A stretch of DNA of 64,000 nucleotides from Actinernus sp. WN-2022 (Eukaryota; Cnidaria; Anthozoa; Actiniaria; Actinernidae): assembly GCA_030867875.1 (NCBI GenBank), contig JAOWCC010000577.1:152822344-152886343 (forward strand), written 5' to 3'. How positions within the stretch are numbered: the stretch's first letter is position 1; the number at the start of each line of letters is the position of its first letter. The notes under the pieces are model-generated. The model did no database searches and had not been told where the DNA came from. It worked only from the letters and a program-made list of their open reading frames with translations. Shown here piece after piece: positions 55,646 through 64,000 of this stretch. A program made the position numbers and the translations under genes.

Positions 55646-55775
55646 AGTAGTGTACTGTTCCTTAATCAATCACATTGTTCTCTCTGCGCTATATCAACGA
55701 TTGCAACCAGCACACTTTAATTTTTTTATTATAGCAGCCAGAATTTGTTGACTAGCGGCACTATTATTAATATCA

Positions 55776-56049
55776 GGCCCTGTCCACACTAATCCGGATA
55801 AATTCGAAAACCGATCTTTTTCATTAAAAACGTATAAAAAAGTATTCCGTCCACACTATTGCGCCGTCCACACGAAAACGAGAAACCAGCGTTTTCGAAT
55901 GTAAACACCCTGGAGAGCGTCTTCAAAATGATCCTGATAAATTCGAAAGCGTATCTTTTTTTAGCCGTTTTAGTGTGGACGGAAGGCCTAAACGGATAAA
56001 AAAGGATGCGTTTTCGAATTTATCCGGATTAGAGTGGACAGCAAGGGCC
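55776..56049. mobile_element. GGCCCTGTCCACAC MITE, Harbinger-like, 274 bp
   Basis: Ends GGCCCTGTCCACACTAATCC / GGATTAGAGTGGACAGCAAG-GGCC, flanked by TCA (55773-55775 and 56050-56052). The inverted repeats continue through GGATAAATTCGAAAAC. GG termini with a 3-bp duplication fit PIF/Harbinger. Confidence 0.8.
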
Positions 56050-56052
56050 TCA

Positions 56053-56913
56053 GTTTGCTGCCAGAATTTGTCTACCGGTTATATATTACTCCCGACTCGT
56101 TGTCCGCTCCTCTACCCACTACACTACAGACACGTTTGTGGAAATGTGGAAGAGAACATAACAGTGGAAACCTTGGAATGAATAACTGTTATTCAACAAA
56201 ATTTCCGGCAAACAATGCTTCCCAGTGGTTTTATTGTACAGCAATTCCCACCTGAAATTATTGTCAGAAATCGATCCCACGCGTGCGCACTAACCGTAAA
56301 TTTAGAATTTTACAGTACTTTGTATAGACCCATTCGAAAAATGGCTGCCGCTAATTTGCATAATGTTGATATTCAATATTTTCTGAAGAATTAACTAGCC
56401 TATATGAAAGAGCGAGTTCATGTTAGCAACATGTAGCTCTTTGATAACAGAAGAATATATCCTTTCAAAGCAATCCACGTTTGAAACTCTAAAGAAACAT
56501 GAAAACGAGGCTAGTCAGTCCTGACGTCCTGAATCTCATACAAAACTCTCTTATTTTGAACCTCGGTAACTTCGCAACACTTGGTGCTATGCTCCTTAAA
56601 TTTTACAAACATACTCATTTCTGCATGCTCTCTGAAGTGACAGTGCTTATTTTGGTACCAACATTTCATTACAACCAAAGCTTGGTGACACCATTTTTCG
56701 AATGGGTCTATGGGAGTTTGTTGTGAAACAGAATTACAATAAACCTTCAAATGTATCGTTTGCATCGTATTTTCTAGCATGTTATTGACTGTAAAATTGC
56801 ATATAATCGAATTGTAGCGAATAATTCTGGCTTCCTGAGTTTATTCGAATTAATGCACTAACCGTGTGTTTTGGCCTCCATATTCAGTTGCTTTGATCAA
56901 CTTTGGAGAATAA
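56053..56913. other. No recognised features
   Basis: AT-rich intergenic DNA. No domain-bearing open frame. Confidence 0.45.
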
Positions 56914-56920
56914 ACATAAG

Positions 56921-57164
56921 AGGGTCTCAATGGGGGGGTCTACATGTCAGTTGTCAGTTAAAATTTTGGCCATTTGTCAGTTGTCAGTTAGCCCTAATTA
57001 ATCATTACTAGAGAAAATTTACAATGTTTGACCCACAAAAACCAAATTTGTCAGTTGTCAGTTATTTTTCGGTTGTCAGTTGTCAGAAAAAAATAGTCAT
57101 TTGTCAGTTGTCAGTTATTTTTAAGGCCGTTTGTCAGTAGTCAGTTAACCCCATTCAGACCCTC
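56921..57164. mobile_element. MITE carrying a TGTCAGTT array
   Basis: Ends AGGGTCTCAATGGGG / CCCCATTCAGACCCT, flanked by ACATAAG at 56914-56920 and 57165-57171. Inside, TTGTCAGTTGTCAGTTA-type phrases repeat about six times (roughly twelve GTCAGTT). Confidence 0.8.
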
Positions 57165-57171
57165 ACATAAG

Positions 57172-57958
57172 CGTTTCGTAATTTGTAACGATGGAATCGA
57201 GTAGCTTAAATGTCATTTTATCGGCACACATTATATGCAAATGCGACCGACAGATTCCCAGTGAGGTTAAATTTGAGTGATTTTCAGGTATCTGTGCACT
57301 ACCACAGCTCGAAAGAACATGAAAACGAAACCCGTACGGCCGTCGACTCAGTTTTTCCTTCTCTGAACTTTCATCCGCCATATTGCTCAAGAACCTGGTA
57401 ACTAGTTTATTCGTAACTCAGTGTGATTGGTTGAAGTCTGACTTTTAAGTCTTGTCTTGGCGGTGGCGGGATAGAAAAAAAAAGAAAAACAATCTCGAGT
57501 GTGTCCCGGTAAATAACAGCTCTCGGTCCTCGATAAAATTGTTATTCTTTAGCTAGCTCATTCCATGATGTCAGAACTTCTGCAATACTTGCCTGAATAT
57601 GTAGTGCAGGAATGGGTGGCAAGAAACTTTGTGTATGCAAGAACAATATAGAAAGCGTACAAGTGGATATTGCTTTTCGCGCGCTCTGATTGGCTACTCC
57701 TGAGGTGAATATCCTTTGATATTCACCTTCGAGCGAAGCAGCTATCACCTCGCGCGGGTTTTTGTCCATTTGTCAGAAAATAAAATAACTATTTGGTGCT
57801 GGCTATTCACTTGTGTGGTATATACTAAAACAATTATTCACCTCAGTGTTGGTGAATAGTGGTGGATATTTACCTCGCCACGACTATTCACTTTCACTTC
57901 GGTGAATAATTGTTCAATATAGCGCACAGAGAGAACAATGGGACTGCCTGAGGAACAA
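57172..57958. other. Non-coding, inverted GTGAATA repeats
   Basis: 57660-57925 repeats CACCT..GTGAATA phrases in both orientations, probably another non-autonomous element without clear edges. Confidence 0.45.
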
Positions 57959-58345
57959 TAGCCTGCTATGCAGACGTATTTTTAACTCTCATAAATTCGA
58001 AGAAAAAAGTAACGTCTGCTTACCCGAACGTTTCCAATATGTACACCTCATTGTGTTATGTACCAATCAGATTTTACCTTCCATATCCTGGAAAGTGATG
58101 TAATATACGTTACATTTAAAAGGAATTCAGACAATACATTTGCCATCGACCAATCATAGGAGAGTGTTCGACACTGGCGCGCCAATTCACTAAAATTCTA
58201 ACAATGGCTTTGATTGGGCAGAAAAATAAAACAAACGTGCGACGTCATGCTTGCATATTGGAAACTAATTACGCGCTCGGGTAAGCAGACGATACTTTTT
58301 TCTTCGAATTTATGAGAGTGAAAAATACGTCTGCAAAGCAGGCTA
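57959..58345. mobile_element. TAGCCTGCT MULE-like MITE, copy 2
   Basis: Inverse orientation relative to 27629-28018, with the same ends and ~70-bp inverted repeats. Target duplication GAGGAACAA / GAGGAACTA (8 of 9) at 57950-57958 and 58346-58354. Confidence 0.88.
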
Positions 58346-58490
58346 GAGGAACTATAATAGATAATTACTTCGGGTAACAGCATTATTAAATATCTGGTCT
58401 GCGTCCTCAGCTGACTGAAATATGTTTAATAATGCTGGCGGCCGAAGTACTTATCTAATAACTAACATGCAACATTAAACACTTAATTGC

Positions 58491-58552
58491 TGGCACCGAG
58501 GGAATCGGTGAGTTTTGTTTTCCCGAGATCCTCGATGTTCCCCGAGACGGAC
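58491..58552 (+). repeat. CCGAGGGAA repeat, left copy
   Basis: About 60 bp (TGGCACCGAGGGAATCGGTG...GATGTTCCCCGAGACGGA) inverted relative to 62775-62834. Class unknown. Confidence 0.6.
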
Positions 58553-59087
58553 CGAAGGGTCAAAAACGGTCAAAAACAGTCATGTGATATAATACATCGT
58601 TTACGAATGAATTGAGCTCGTGATCCCCATGGGAAAGACGTTGCCATGGACGCTGGGTGGCAAGCTATCTTTATAAACGCTGTTTTAGAGAGATCGATTG
58701 GAGGTGGTAAATAGCATCTACAAACAGGTTTTGTTAATAACACTACCGATCTCGTACAAGTGCATTTAAATGTAGTACAACCACGTGATTACATTCCTGC
58801 AAAAGGCCCATAGCAGTCCGTATCACAAAAATAACTTTGTGAAGCGTATTTGAATATACTCATATATAATTTATGCTATATAAATGAATACCTTGCCTTT
58901 TCTTTGAATCTGGCAAAATCTAATTGTATTATTGGTCTCCTTTCTAAATTGTCGTTGTGTACTGTATGTCCTCAAGTCCATATTGGACACATGGGGATAC
59001 ATGTTTTTGCATATGACCCCCAATCCCTGTATAAAAGAAAATATCGGTGCCGTACCTTTTGTTAAATAAGGCTAATTATTTCCTATA

Positions 59088-59383
59088 AGGGAAGAGGTCA
59101 AAACAATGGTACTCTGGCGGGACCCAATTTTGACGGAAGGGGGGTTGTACCCGGAACCCACCACCTATTTTGGCAAAATCTAGATTTTGACCACAAATAT
59201 CTTCTTGAATAAAATATTTATTAAAGAAGTAACTATATTTCTAGTTTCTACAGGCAGAGAAAAACGTGAATCTGCAATAAAATCAAGTATCCCTATTTTA
59301 CAACGCGAGAAAATCACCGCCACCCACCACCTCCCCTGACAAAATTGGGTCCCATTCGAAATCCATTGTTTTGACCTCTTCCC
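59088..59383. mobile_element. TA-target MITE, 296 bp
   Basis: Ends AGGGAAGAGGTCAAAACAAT / ATTGTTTTGACCTCTTCCC, with TA at 59086-59087 and 59384-59385. The paralogous copy 1 reads TTTCCTATAATTACTGAC without interruption (TA 53699-53700). A diverged end is at 27345-27370. Confidence 0.92.
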
Positions 59384-59660
59384 TAATTACTGACAATAAT
59401 TGCTTTGAAATCTTCAAAGAACCCTGATGCTATCGTAAGCTTTCAATTACGGTTGAATTCTATAAGTCTTTTGAAGTTCTGATATCGCTTTGTGCATGGC
59501 TGTTCAACGATTTTACGGGATACGAACATTGCTTTCAATTTACTATTCATTGCCGACTATTCATAGTCTGCGCGTCATTGCCGCTTAATTACAATAGAAC
59601 TTGAACAAAATTAAAATATATGAGGTTTAATCAGCATCTCGCTATTAACAAGGTGCAAGT

Positions 59661-59669
59661 TATAAAAAG
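59661..59669 (+). promoter_or_regulatory. TATA box of first-exon copy 2
   Basis: TATAAAAAG, 97 bp upstream of the ATG at 59758. It implies a 5' UTR of about 65 bp. The same box is at 60444 in copy 3; copy 1 has CATGAAAAG. Confidence 0.5.
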
Positions 59670-59757
59670 CGTAGCTAACTCCAAACACAGCTATACTTCC
59701 ACGGCAACCGAGATACAATCCTTAACTTCATCCAGGCCGGAAATATTCTGCCCCAAG

Positions 59758-59812
59758 ATGAATTCTTTAACTGCAGTAGCATACTTTGCTGCACTCTTTG
59801 CCAGTTTTCAAG
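59758..59812 (+). CDS. Candidate signal-peptide exon, copy 2
   Basis: ATG N-S-L-T-A-V-A-Y-F-A-A-L-F-A-S-F-Q, phase-1 donor CAAG|GTAACG. The 18-codon hydrophobic leader is identical to copy 3 at the protein level. It keeps a TATA box. No mature-protein exon was recognised before copy 3 begins 770 bp later, so this may be an orphan first exon or an alternative promoter of a gene continuing to the right. Confidence 0.5.
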
Positions 59813-60180
59813 GTAACGCACGCAAGCCAGTGGTTTCATGAATTGTATTTTTGTGAACACTTTATTAATTACTATACTTCCCCAAACTGCACGCGCTGCA
59901 CAACCGTTGTATAATTTGGATTTCGACTGAAGTTTCTAAGAAAATCATTTACACCAACTTCGATTAACAGTTTTTATAATGGTTCTTGTTAGCCTCCAGC
60001 GAATGGATCAGAGTTTGAGTCGGTGACTTCAAGTTTGATCGCATCCTTTTACACTTTATCCGCAATCACATTTCATCGCTTTCCTAGACTCTGCAAGTTT
60101 ATAACACAACTGAGAAGCCAGTTTGAACTGTGACTATACTCCATAGATCTACATCAGTTCCTAAGCGAGTCAAATAGGAC

Positions 60181-60310
60181 TGCCGTGCTCAAGTTAGGAG
60201 TGCTGTGCCCAAGTTAGGAGTGCCGTGCTCAAGTTAGGAGTGCCGTACCCAAGTTTGGAGTGCCGTGCCCAAGTTAGGAGTGCCGTGCCCAAGTTAGGAG
60301 TGCCGTGCCC
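60181..60310. repeat. 20-bp minisatellite, about 6.5 units
   Basis: Unit TGCCGTGCCCAAGTTAGGAG repeats exactly every 20 bp with single-base variants (CTC/CCC, TTTGG). Between first-exon copies 2 and 3. Confidence 0.95.
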
Positions 60311-60443
60311 ATTGATTGGCTTTACAGTCTGGGTGTCATTGCCGCTTTATACTTACAGTCGGAACTTGAATAAAATTAAACTATATAGTGATTGATTTGC
60401 AAATGAGGTTTAATTAGCGTCTCGCTATTGACAAGGTGCAAGC

Positions 60444-60452
60444 TATAAAAAG
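60444..60452 (+). promoter_or_regulatory. TATA box of first-exon copy 3
   Basis: TATAAAAAG, 86 bp upstream of the ATG at 60530, in the conserved context CAAGCTATAAAAAGCGTACC. Confidence 0.5.
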
Positions 60453-60529
60453 CGTACCTAACTCCAAACACGGCTACTTCCACGGCAACCGAGATACTTC
60501 ATCCAAGGCCGGAAATATTCTGCCCCAAG

Positions 60530-60584
60530 ATGAATTCTTTAACTGCAGTAGCATACTTTGCTGCACTCTTTGCCAGTTTTCAAG
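60530..60584 (+). CDS. Candidate signal-peptide exon, copy 3
   Basis: ATG N-S-L-T-A-V-A-Y-F-A-A-L-F-A-S-F-Q, phase-1 donor CAAG|GTAACG. The same leader as copy 2, with an intact TATA box. Sequence after the donor also stays open to 60793, but its copies diverge in frame, so it is read as intron. Any acceptor exon would lie to the right, in or beyond the repeat-rich 61-64 kb region. Confidence 0.5.
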
Positions 60585-60960
60585 GTAACGCAAGCCAGTG
60601 GTTTCGATTCATGAATTGTATCAGTGTGAACACTTTATTAACTACTAAACTTCTCCAAACTGTTGAAGTTAAAGTACACGCGCTGCAAAACCGTTGTATA
60701 GTTTGGATTTCGACTGAAGTTTCTAAGAAAATCATTTACACCAACTGCCTAAGTCAGGTTTCGATTAACGGTTTTTATAATGGTTCTTGTTAGCCTCTAG
60801 CGAATGGATCAGAGTTTGAGTCGGTGACTTCCTGGGTGACTCCAAGTTCTTCGAGACGCAGCTGTTGTGGAACTTTCTTCGCCTTCGCCTCGGGGAATTA
60901 AAATCTTCTTAGAGCGTGATCCAAATTAAAATTTGCAAGAATTGAACTTGCTTGTATTCT

Positions 60961-61380
60961 TGGCTGCAGCATACTCTGGCGATTTAAGATTGACGGCCTC
61001 TAAATTCTACGGACTGTATACGACGGTTTTAAAGGGGAATTAAAATATTGACTTTGTTTTACCCGTACGGTACAAAAAGTTAAGACTATTAATTAACTCT
61101 AGCCGGTGTGCGTTTACCACTGAGAGGCTTGAGAAACATTTGTATTTCAACGATACATAATAGATACCGAACAGGACTTCAATTGTAATTCAGTCAGTTT
61201 TGTATAAAGAAATGTTATTTCGATCAGGGTTCAGGGTTACCCTGAGAATAATTTATTACCCTGAAGCGTCACAAACAGATCAAATACAGGGGCGTAGCCA
61301 GAGAGGGGGTCCGCCCGCCGCCCCCTTTCGTTAAAAAAGAACGCAACTGAAAAGTAGCGTCACAGTAACGCACCTGATAA
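60961..61380. other. Non-coding
   Basis: Contains a CAGGGGCGTAGCCAGAG terminus at about 61287, typical of a hAT-like MITE end, without a visible partner. Confidence 0.4.
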
Positions 61381-61890
61381 CAAGGGCACCCAACGAGTAC
61401 TTTTTGAAATTCGTTTCAAACTAGTTGTGTGCAGCTCATCTAGCCATTTTAAGGCGCCTACTATGTCTTTTGACGTATTCTAGAAACCTATTAGCTGTTC
61501 GAATTTTCTAGGTGGAAATCGCGTCAACCGAAAATACTATGGCAAAATATTCCCGGCCTACGAATTTGTTAGTAGTCTAGAACAGAAACAAGAATTTTCT
61601 AGCCCAAGTAAATTCATGTTGCAAAGTTTTGTGGAGGCACGAATTTTTTAGGGGTTCTTTTTTTCCTTTAGGCAATTCTTTTAGGTGACCTCCATTTGCT
61701 AAAGGTTTATTCTTTCGGATTTTAGATGTCAGAATTTCTTAGGGAATGAAAATGTGTTCTAGAAAACTTTAGGTGGCCGCTTCACTAAATGATTTGTGAT
61801 AATATGTAGGGTTTTTTTTCATTCAAACCAAAAAAAATTTCCGGATCGTTCTGACTCTATTGATCAGACGAATTGGGACGAATTGGGACG
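61381..61890 (-). mobile_element. AAGGGCACCCAACGA element, truncated inverted copy
   Basis: CAAGGGCACCCAACGAGTAC through ATCAGACGAATTGGGACG is the complement of 63472-63880, roughly 85-90% alike. The other end is missing. Confidence 0.75.
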
Positions 61891-62860
61891 TCAGTTTGGC
61901 AGGCAATAGAACATATTTCATTAATAGCGGAATTAGTTTTGGTCAAATAGCTTTCTCCATGCCGGACAAAAAAGAATTAATCAAAGTAATATTCGCTAAT
62001 ATATAGCTATTGCGAAACAGTTACAATACCTCGAAATCCACATAATTATATCCCGCTTCTGAAATGTGAAAAGTAGTCGCTATTTTTAATATGTCCCTTA
62101 TAGGGATACGTTTTTGTGAATGATAATGGTTTATCGGTTCATTACGTTTTCGGGACAGTATACTAGTCACTTCAAGTGCTGGCAAAGCGCGCGCCACTGC
62201 ATTTTCTGTCGCGATCAAGCGAAGGAATTTAATTGCTGGTTTTCACTCAACCCCAGAGATTCAAATTACAACGGACATGGCGGCCATATTGGTGCCCCAA
62301 CAAAAGAAGCTAACGTGGAATCTATTGTTTAAGGGCACCAACATGGAGTGCGCAAATCGGTACAATAAACACTGCAACTCATGCAGCAGGGTTTGTTGGA
62401 TGTTGTCTTAGAAACACAGCTCATAATGAACGACATTATCTTCTATTTATTGCAGCATGCTTGCATGAATGCTTAAGCTCTTTTGTGAGTGTTTCAGACA
62501 CAACTCACCAAAGACTCCTCTACTTTGTAATTTTCTTTTCCGATCGAGCGAAACGGTGTTGAAGAGTCACGGGAGCTTGGTTTATTATCTTAAGGTTATT
62601 TTGAGGATTGTTCTATTCGCGGTATATTAGCCCGGTCAAGGGCAATATTTTGATTCAGAAATGCCCTACGGTTATTCAAAACAATTAACTACATATTATT
62701 GTGGCTATAAACCGAAAGCTCACTAATAAGAGAACATTATGGAGATCTAACGGTGGGAAAATCGATACCTCGACTCCGTTTCGGGGAACATCGAGGATCT
62801 CGGGGAAACAAAACTCACTGTTTCCCTCGGGGCCAGTCATTAATTTGCCCTTAATCAAAA
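61891..62860. other. Non-coding, includes right copy of the CCGAGGGAA repeat
   Basis: The complement of 58491-58552 lies at 62775-62834. No gene recognised. Confidence 0.45.
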
Positions 62861-63142
62861 CATAGTTAATAGAGTGGAATGGTTAGGAAACCCGGCAAAC
62901 TTCAAAAGGGCAAACAAAGGCGCTGCGATTGAGGTTGGAAGGGGGAAGACAAAAGATTGTGCACTATCATAGTTCATTAGCGTTCCCTGAACGACTGAAC
63001 TCACACGTTTCTATTGGCTGATTGACTAACATGTTGGAATTTCTATTGTGTTTTGTGCACGGTAGTGGTCGAAAAAAGCTAACAAAGACCTATAACAAAG
63101 AAGGTCCCTGAGTTTCCTAACCATTCCACTCTATTAACTATG
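62861..63142. mobile_element. hAT-like MITE, copy 2
   Basis: The same family as 11235-11517 (CATAGTTAATAGAGTGGAAT...ATTCCACTCTATTAACTATG). Flanked by ATCAAAA / ACCAAAA. Confidence 0.85.
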
Positions 63143-63290
63143 ACCAAAACGAGTAGGAGACAAGGTACTAGCTTGTCGCGCAGGGCCTCGGTAACGCGTT
63201 TGGGTAGACAGGACTTGTCTGTCTGTCTTTTGACATGGCGACGAGTGTTTGAATGTGTTCCAAGATCAGAGTTTAAGGAGAAATCATGCC

Positions 63291-63880
63291 AAGGGCACCC
63301 AACGAAGTTTTAGGTTAAAAAGCTGTTCGGGAGAGTAAGTTAGTCTAAAACTTTCGGATTTGAATTTTTTTTTCCTAGAAAATTGTTTTCTGACTGATAC
63401 TGGCTAGAAAATTCGTTTTAAATCCCTAGAAAATTATAGAAGAAAAGGGAGACTAAAAGGTTTCCCTAAAATATTCATACGTCCCAATTCGTCTGATCAA
63501 TAGAATCAGAACGATCCGGGGAAAAAAATCTGACATCTAAAATCCGAAAGAATAAACCTCTAGCAAATGGAGGTCACCTAAAAGAATTGCCTAAAAGAAA
63601 AAAGAACCCCTAAAGAATTCGTACCTCCACAAAACTTTGCAACGTGAAGTTACTTGGGCTAGAAAAATCTTGTTTATGCTCTAGGCTACTAACAAATTCG
63701 TAGGCCGGGAATATTTTGCCATAGTATTTTCGGTTGAAGCGATTTCCACCTAGAAAATCCGAACAGCTAATAGCTTTCTAGAATACGCCAAAAGACATTG
63801 TAGGCGCCTTAAAATGGCTAGATGAGCTGCATACAACTGGTTTCAAACGAATTTCAAAAAGTACTCGTTGGGTGCCCTTG
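63291..63880. mobile_element. AAGGGCACCCAACGA hAT-like element, complete, 590 bp
   Basis: Ends AAGGGCACCCAACGA / TCGTTGGGTGCCCTT(G), with an exact 8-bp duplication ATCATGCC at 63283-63290 and 63881-63888. A truncated inverse copy is 61381-61890. The duplication contains an ATG that may be a start codon. Confidence 0.88.
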
Positions 63881-63883
63881 ATC

Positions 63884-64000
63884 ATGCCAAAGCCGGTAAA
63901 TTGCTGCGTTCCTCTGGAGTTTCCCGAGGCAAACTTGCACCAGGAATGTCCTCTTCAGCTAAAGAAACATGAAAACATTGAGAAAATTACTCACTCGCTG
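63884..64000 (+). CDS. Possible 5' end of a gene, open to the window edge
   Basis: ATG at 63884-63886 opens M-P-K-P-V-N-C-C-V-P-L-E-F-P-E-A-N-L-H and stays open for 39 codons to the end. No family recognised. The ATG is part of the 8-bp target duplication, so the insertion at 63291-63880 lies directly upstream of it. A second ATG in the left duplicate (63286) runs into the transposon and stops after about ten codons. A 39-codon frame can arise by chance, so confidence is low. Confidence 0.3.
   Translation, partial: MPKPVNCCVPLEFPEANLHQECPLQLKKHENIEKITHSL

Larger units (their letters stand above)
58815..60000 (+). repeat. Duplicated promoter/first-exon block, copy 2
   Basis: Same order as 53400-54330, but interrupted by the 296-bp MITE at 59088-59383. 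Confidence 0.8.
60300..60960 (+). repeat. Duplicated promoter/first-exon block, copy 3
   Basis: ATTGATTGGCTTTACAGTCT...GGTTTAATTAGCGTCTCGC..., TATAAAAAG, the leader exon and the following intron (GTTGTATAGTTTGGATTTCG...GCGAATGGATCAGAGTTTGA) match copies 1 and 2. Confidence 0.8.

Noticed and set aside
60181..60310. CRISPR-like array
   Set aside because: Units are contiguous 20-mers without spacers in a eukaryotic genome. It is a minisatellite.
58491..62834. 4.3-kb transposon bounded by the CCGAGGGAA inverted repeats
   Set aside because: No matching target duplication, and the interval cuts across independent duplicated blocks. Two solo copies are simpler.
61381..63880. A single 2.5-kb transposon with ~450-bp inverted ends
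   Set aside because: 63291-63880 is a complete element with its own ends and an exact ATCATGCC duplication. 61381-61890 is a separate truncated inverse copy.

Overview
The window looks like a piece of an AT-rich invertebrate genome, most probably an anthozoan cnidarian (coral or sea anemone). I infer this from spliced host exons of a cysteine-rich secreted protein type common in cnidarians, intronless cGAS-like genes, CR1/L2-type LINEs, tRNA-derived SINEs, and a very dense load of short non-autonomous DNA transposons. There are no operons and no bacterial or viral gene sets. Most of the sequence is intron or intergenic DNA made of nested repeats.

Host genes. (1) A plus-strand gene enters from the left edge and ends at 25269. 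Its five visible exons (1-201, 12027-12176, 17719-17946, 18339-18488, 25124-25269) are all joined at phase-1 introns. They encode two tandem copies of a WSC/apple-like cysteine-rich module and an acidic C-terminal tail. The introns are filled with LINEs and MITEs. (2) Two minus-strand, intronless cGAS-like (Mab-21/cGLR) nucleotidyltransferase genes lie at 37041-38201 and 44616-45794. They sit in direct copies of one segmental duplication, and both keep the catalytic acids. (3) Four candidate plus-strand signal-peptide first exons, each ending in a phase-1 donor, lie at 41339, 54028, 59758 and 60530. The last three are copies of one duplicated promoter plus first exon. (4) A possible gene start lies at 63884, running off the right edge.

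Mobile DNA. Two nearly complete minus-strand LINEs (about 838-5500 and 5501-9488) lie head to tail in the first intron and carry only a few lesions each. LINE fragments occur at 11525-11734 and 15966-16830. A decayed pogo-type transposase lies at 48780-50190, and three tRNA-derived SINEs lie between 48 and 56 kb. About twenty MITE-like elements can be delimited by terminal inverted repeats and target-site duplications. They fall into sets with 9-bp duplications (MULE-like), 8-bp (hAT-like), TA (Tc1/mariner/pogo-like), TTAA and 3 bp (Harbinger-like). Several have an uninterrupted paralogous site elsewhere in the window, which fixes their boundaries.

How it fits together. The most interesting biology is the recent duplication of a predicted innate-immune nucleotide-second-messenger sensor. 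Divergence between the two copies is concentrated next to the third catalytic acid, and a transposon has inserted just upstream of one copy's start codon. A nearly perfect 387-bp palindrome lies 3 kb away. Duplicated signal-peptide exons and transposons caught in or beside coding sequence (a RT catalytic box, a possible start codon) show a locus being rebuilt by duplication and transposition. All family calls were made by eye from motifs; no database search was possible.
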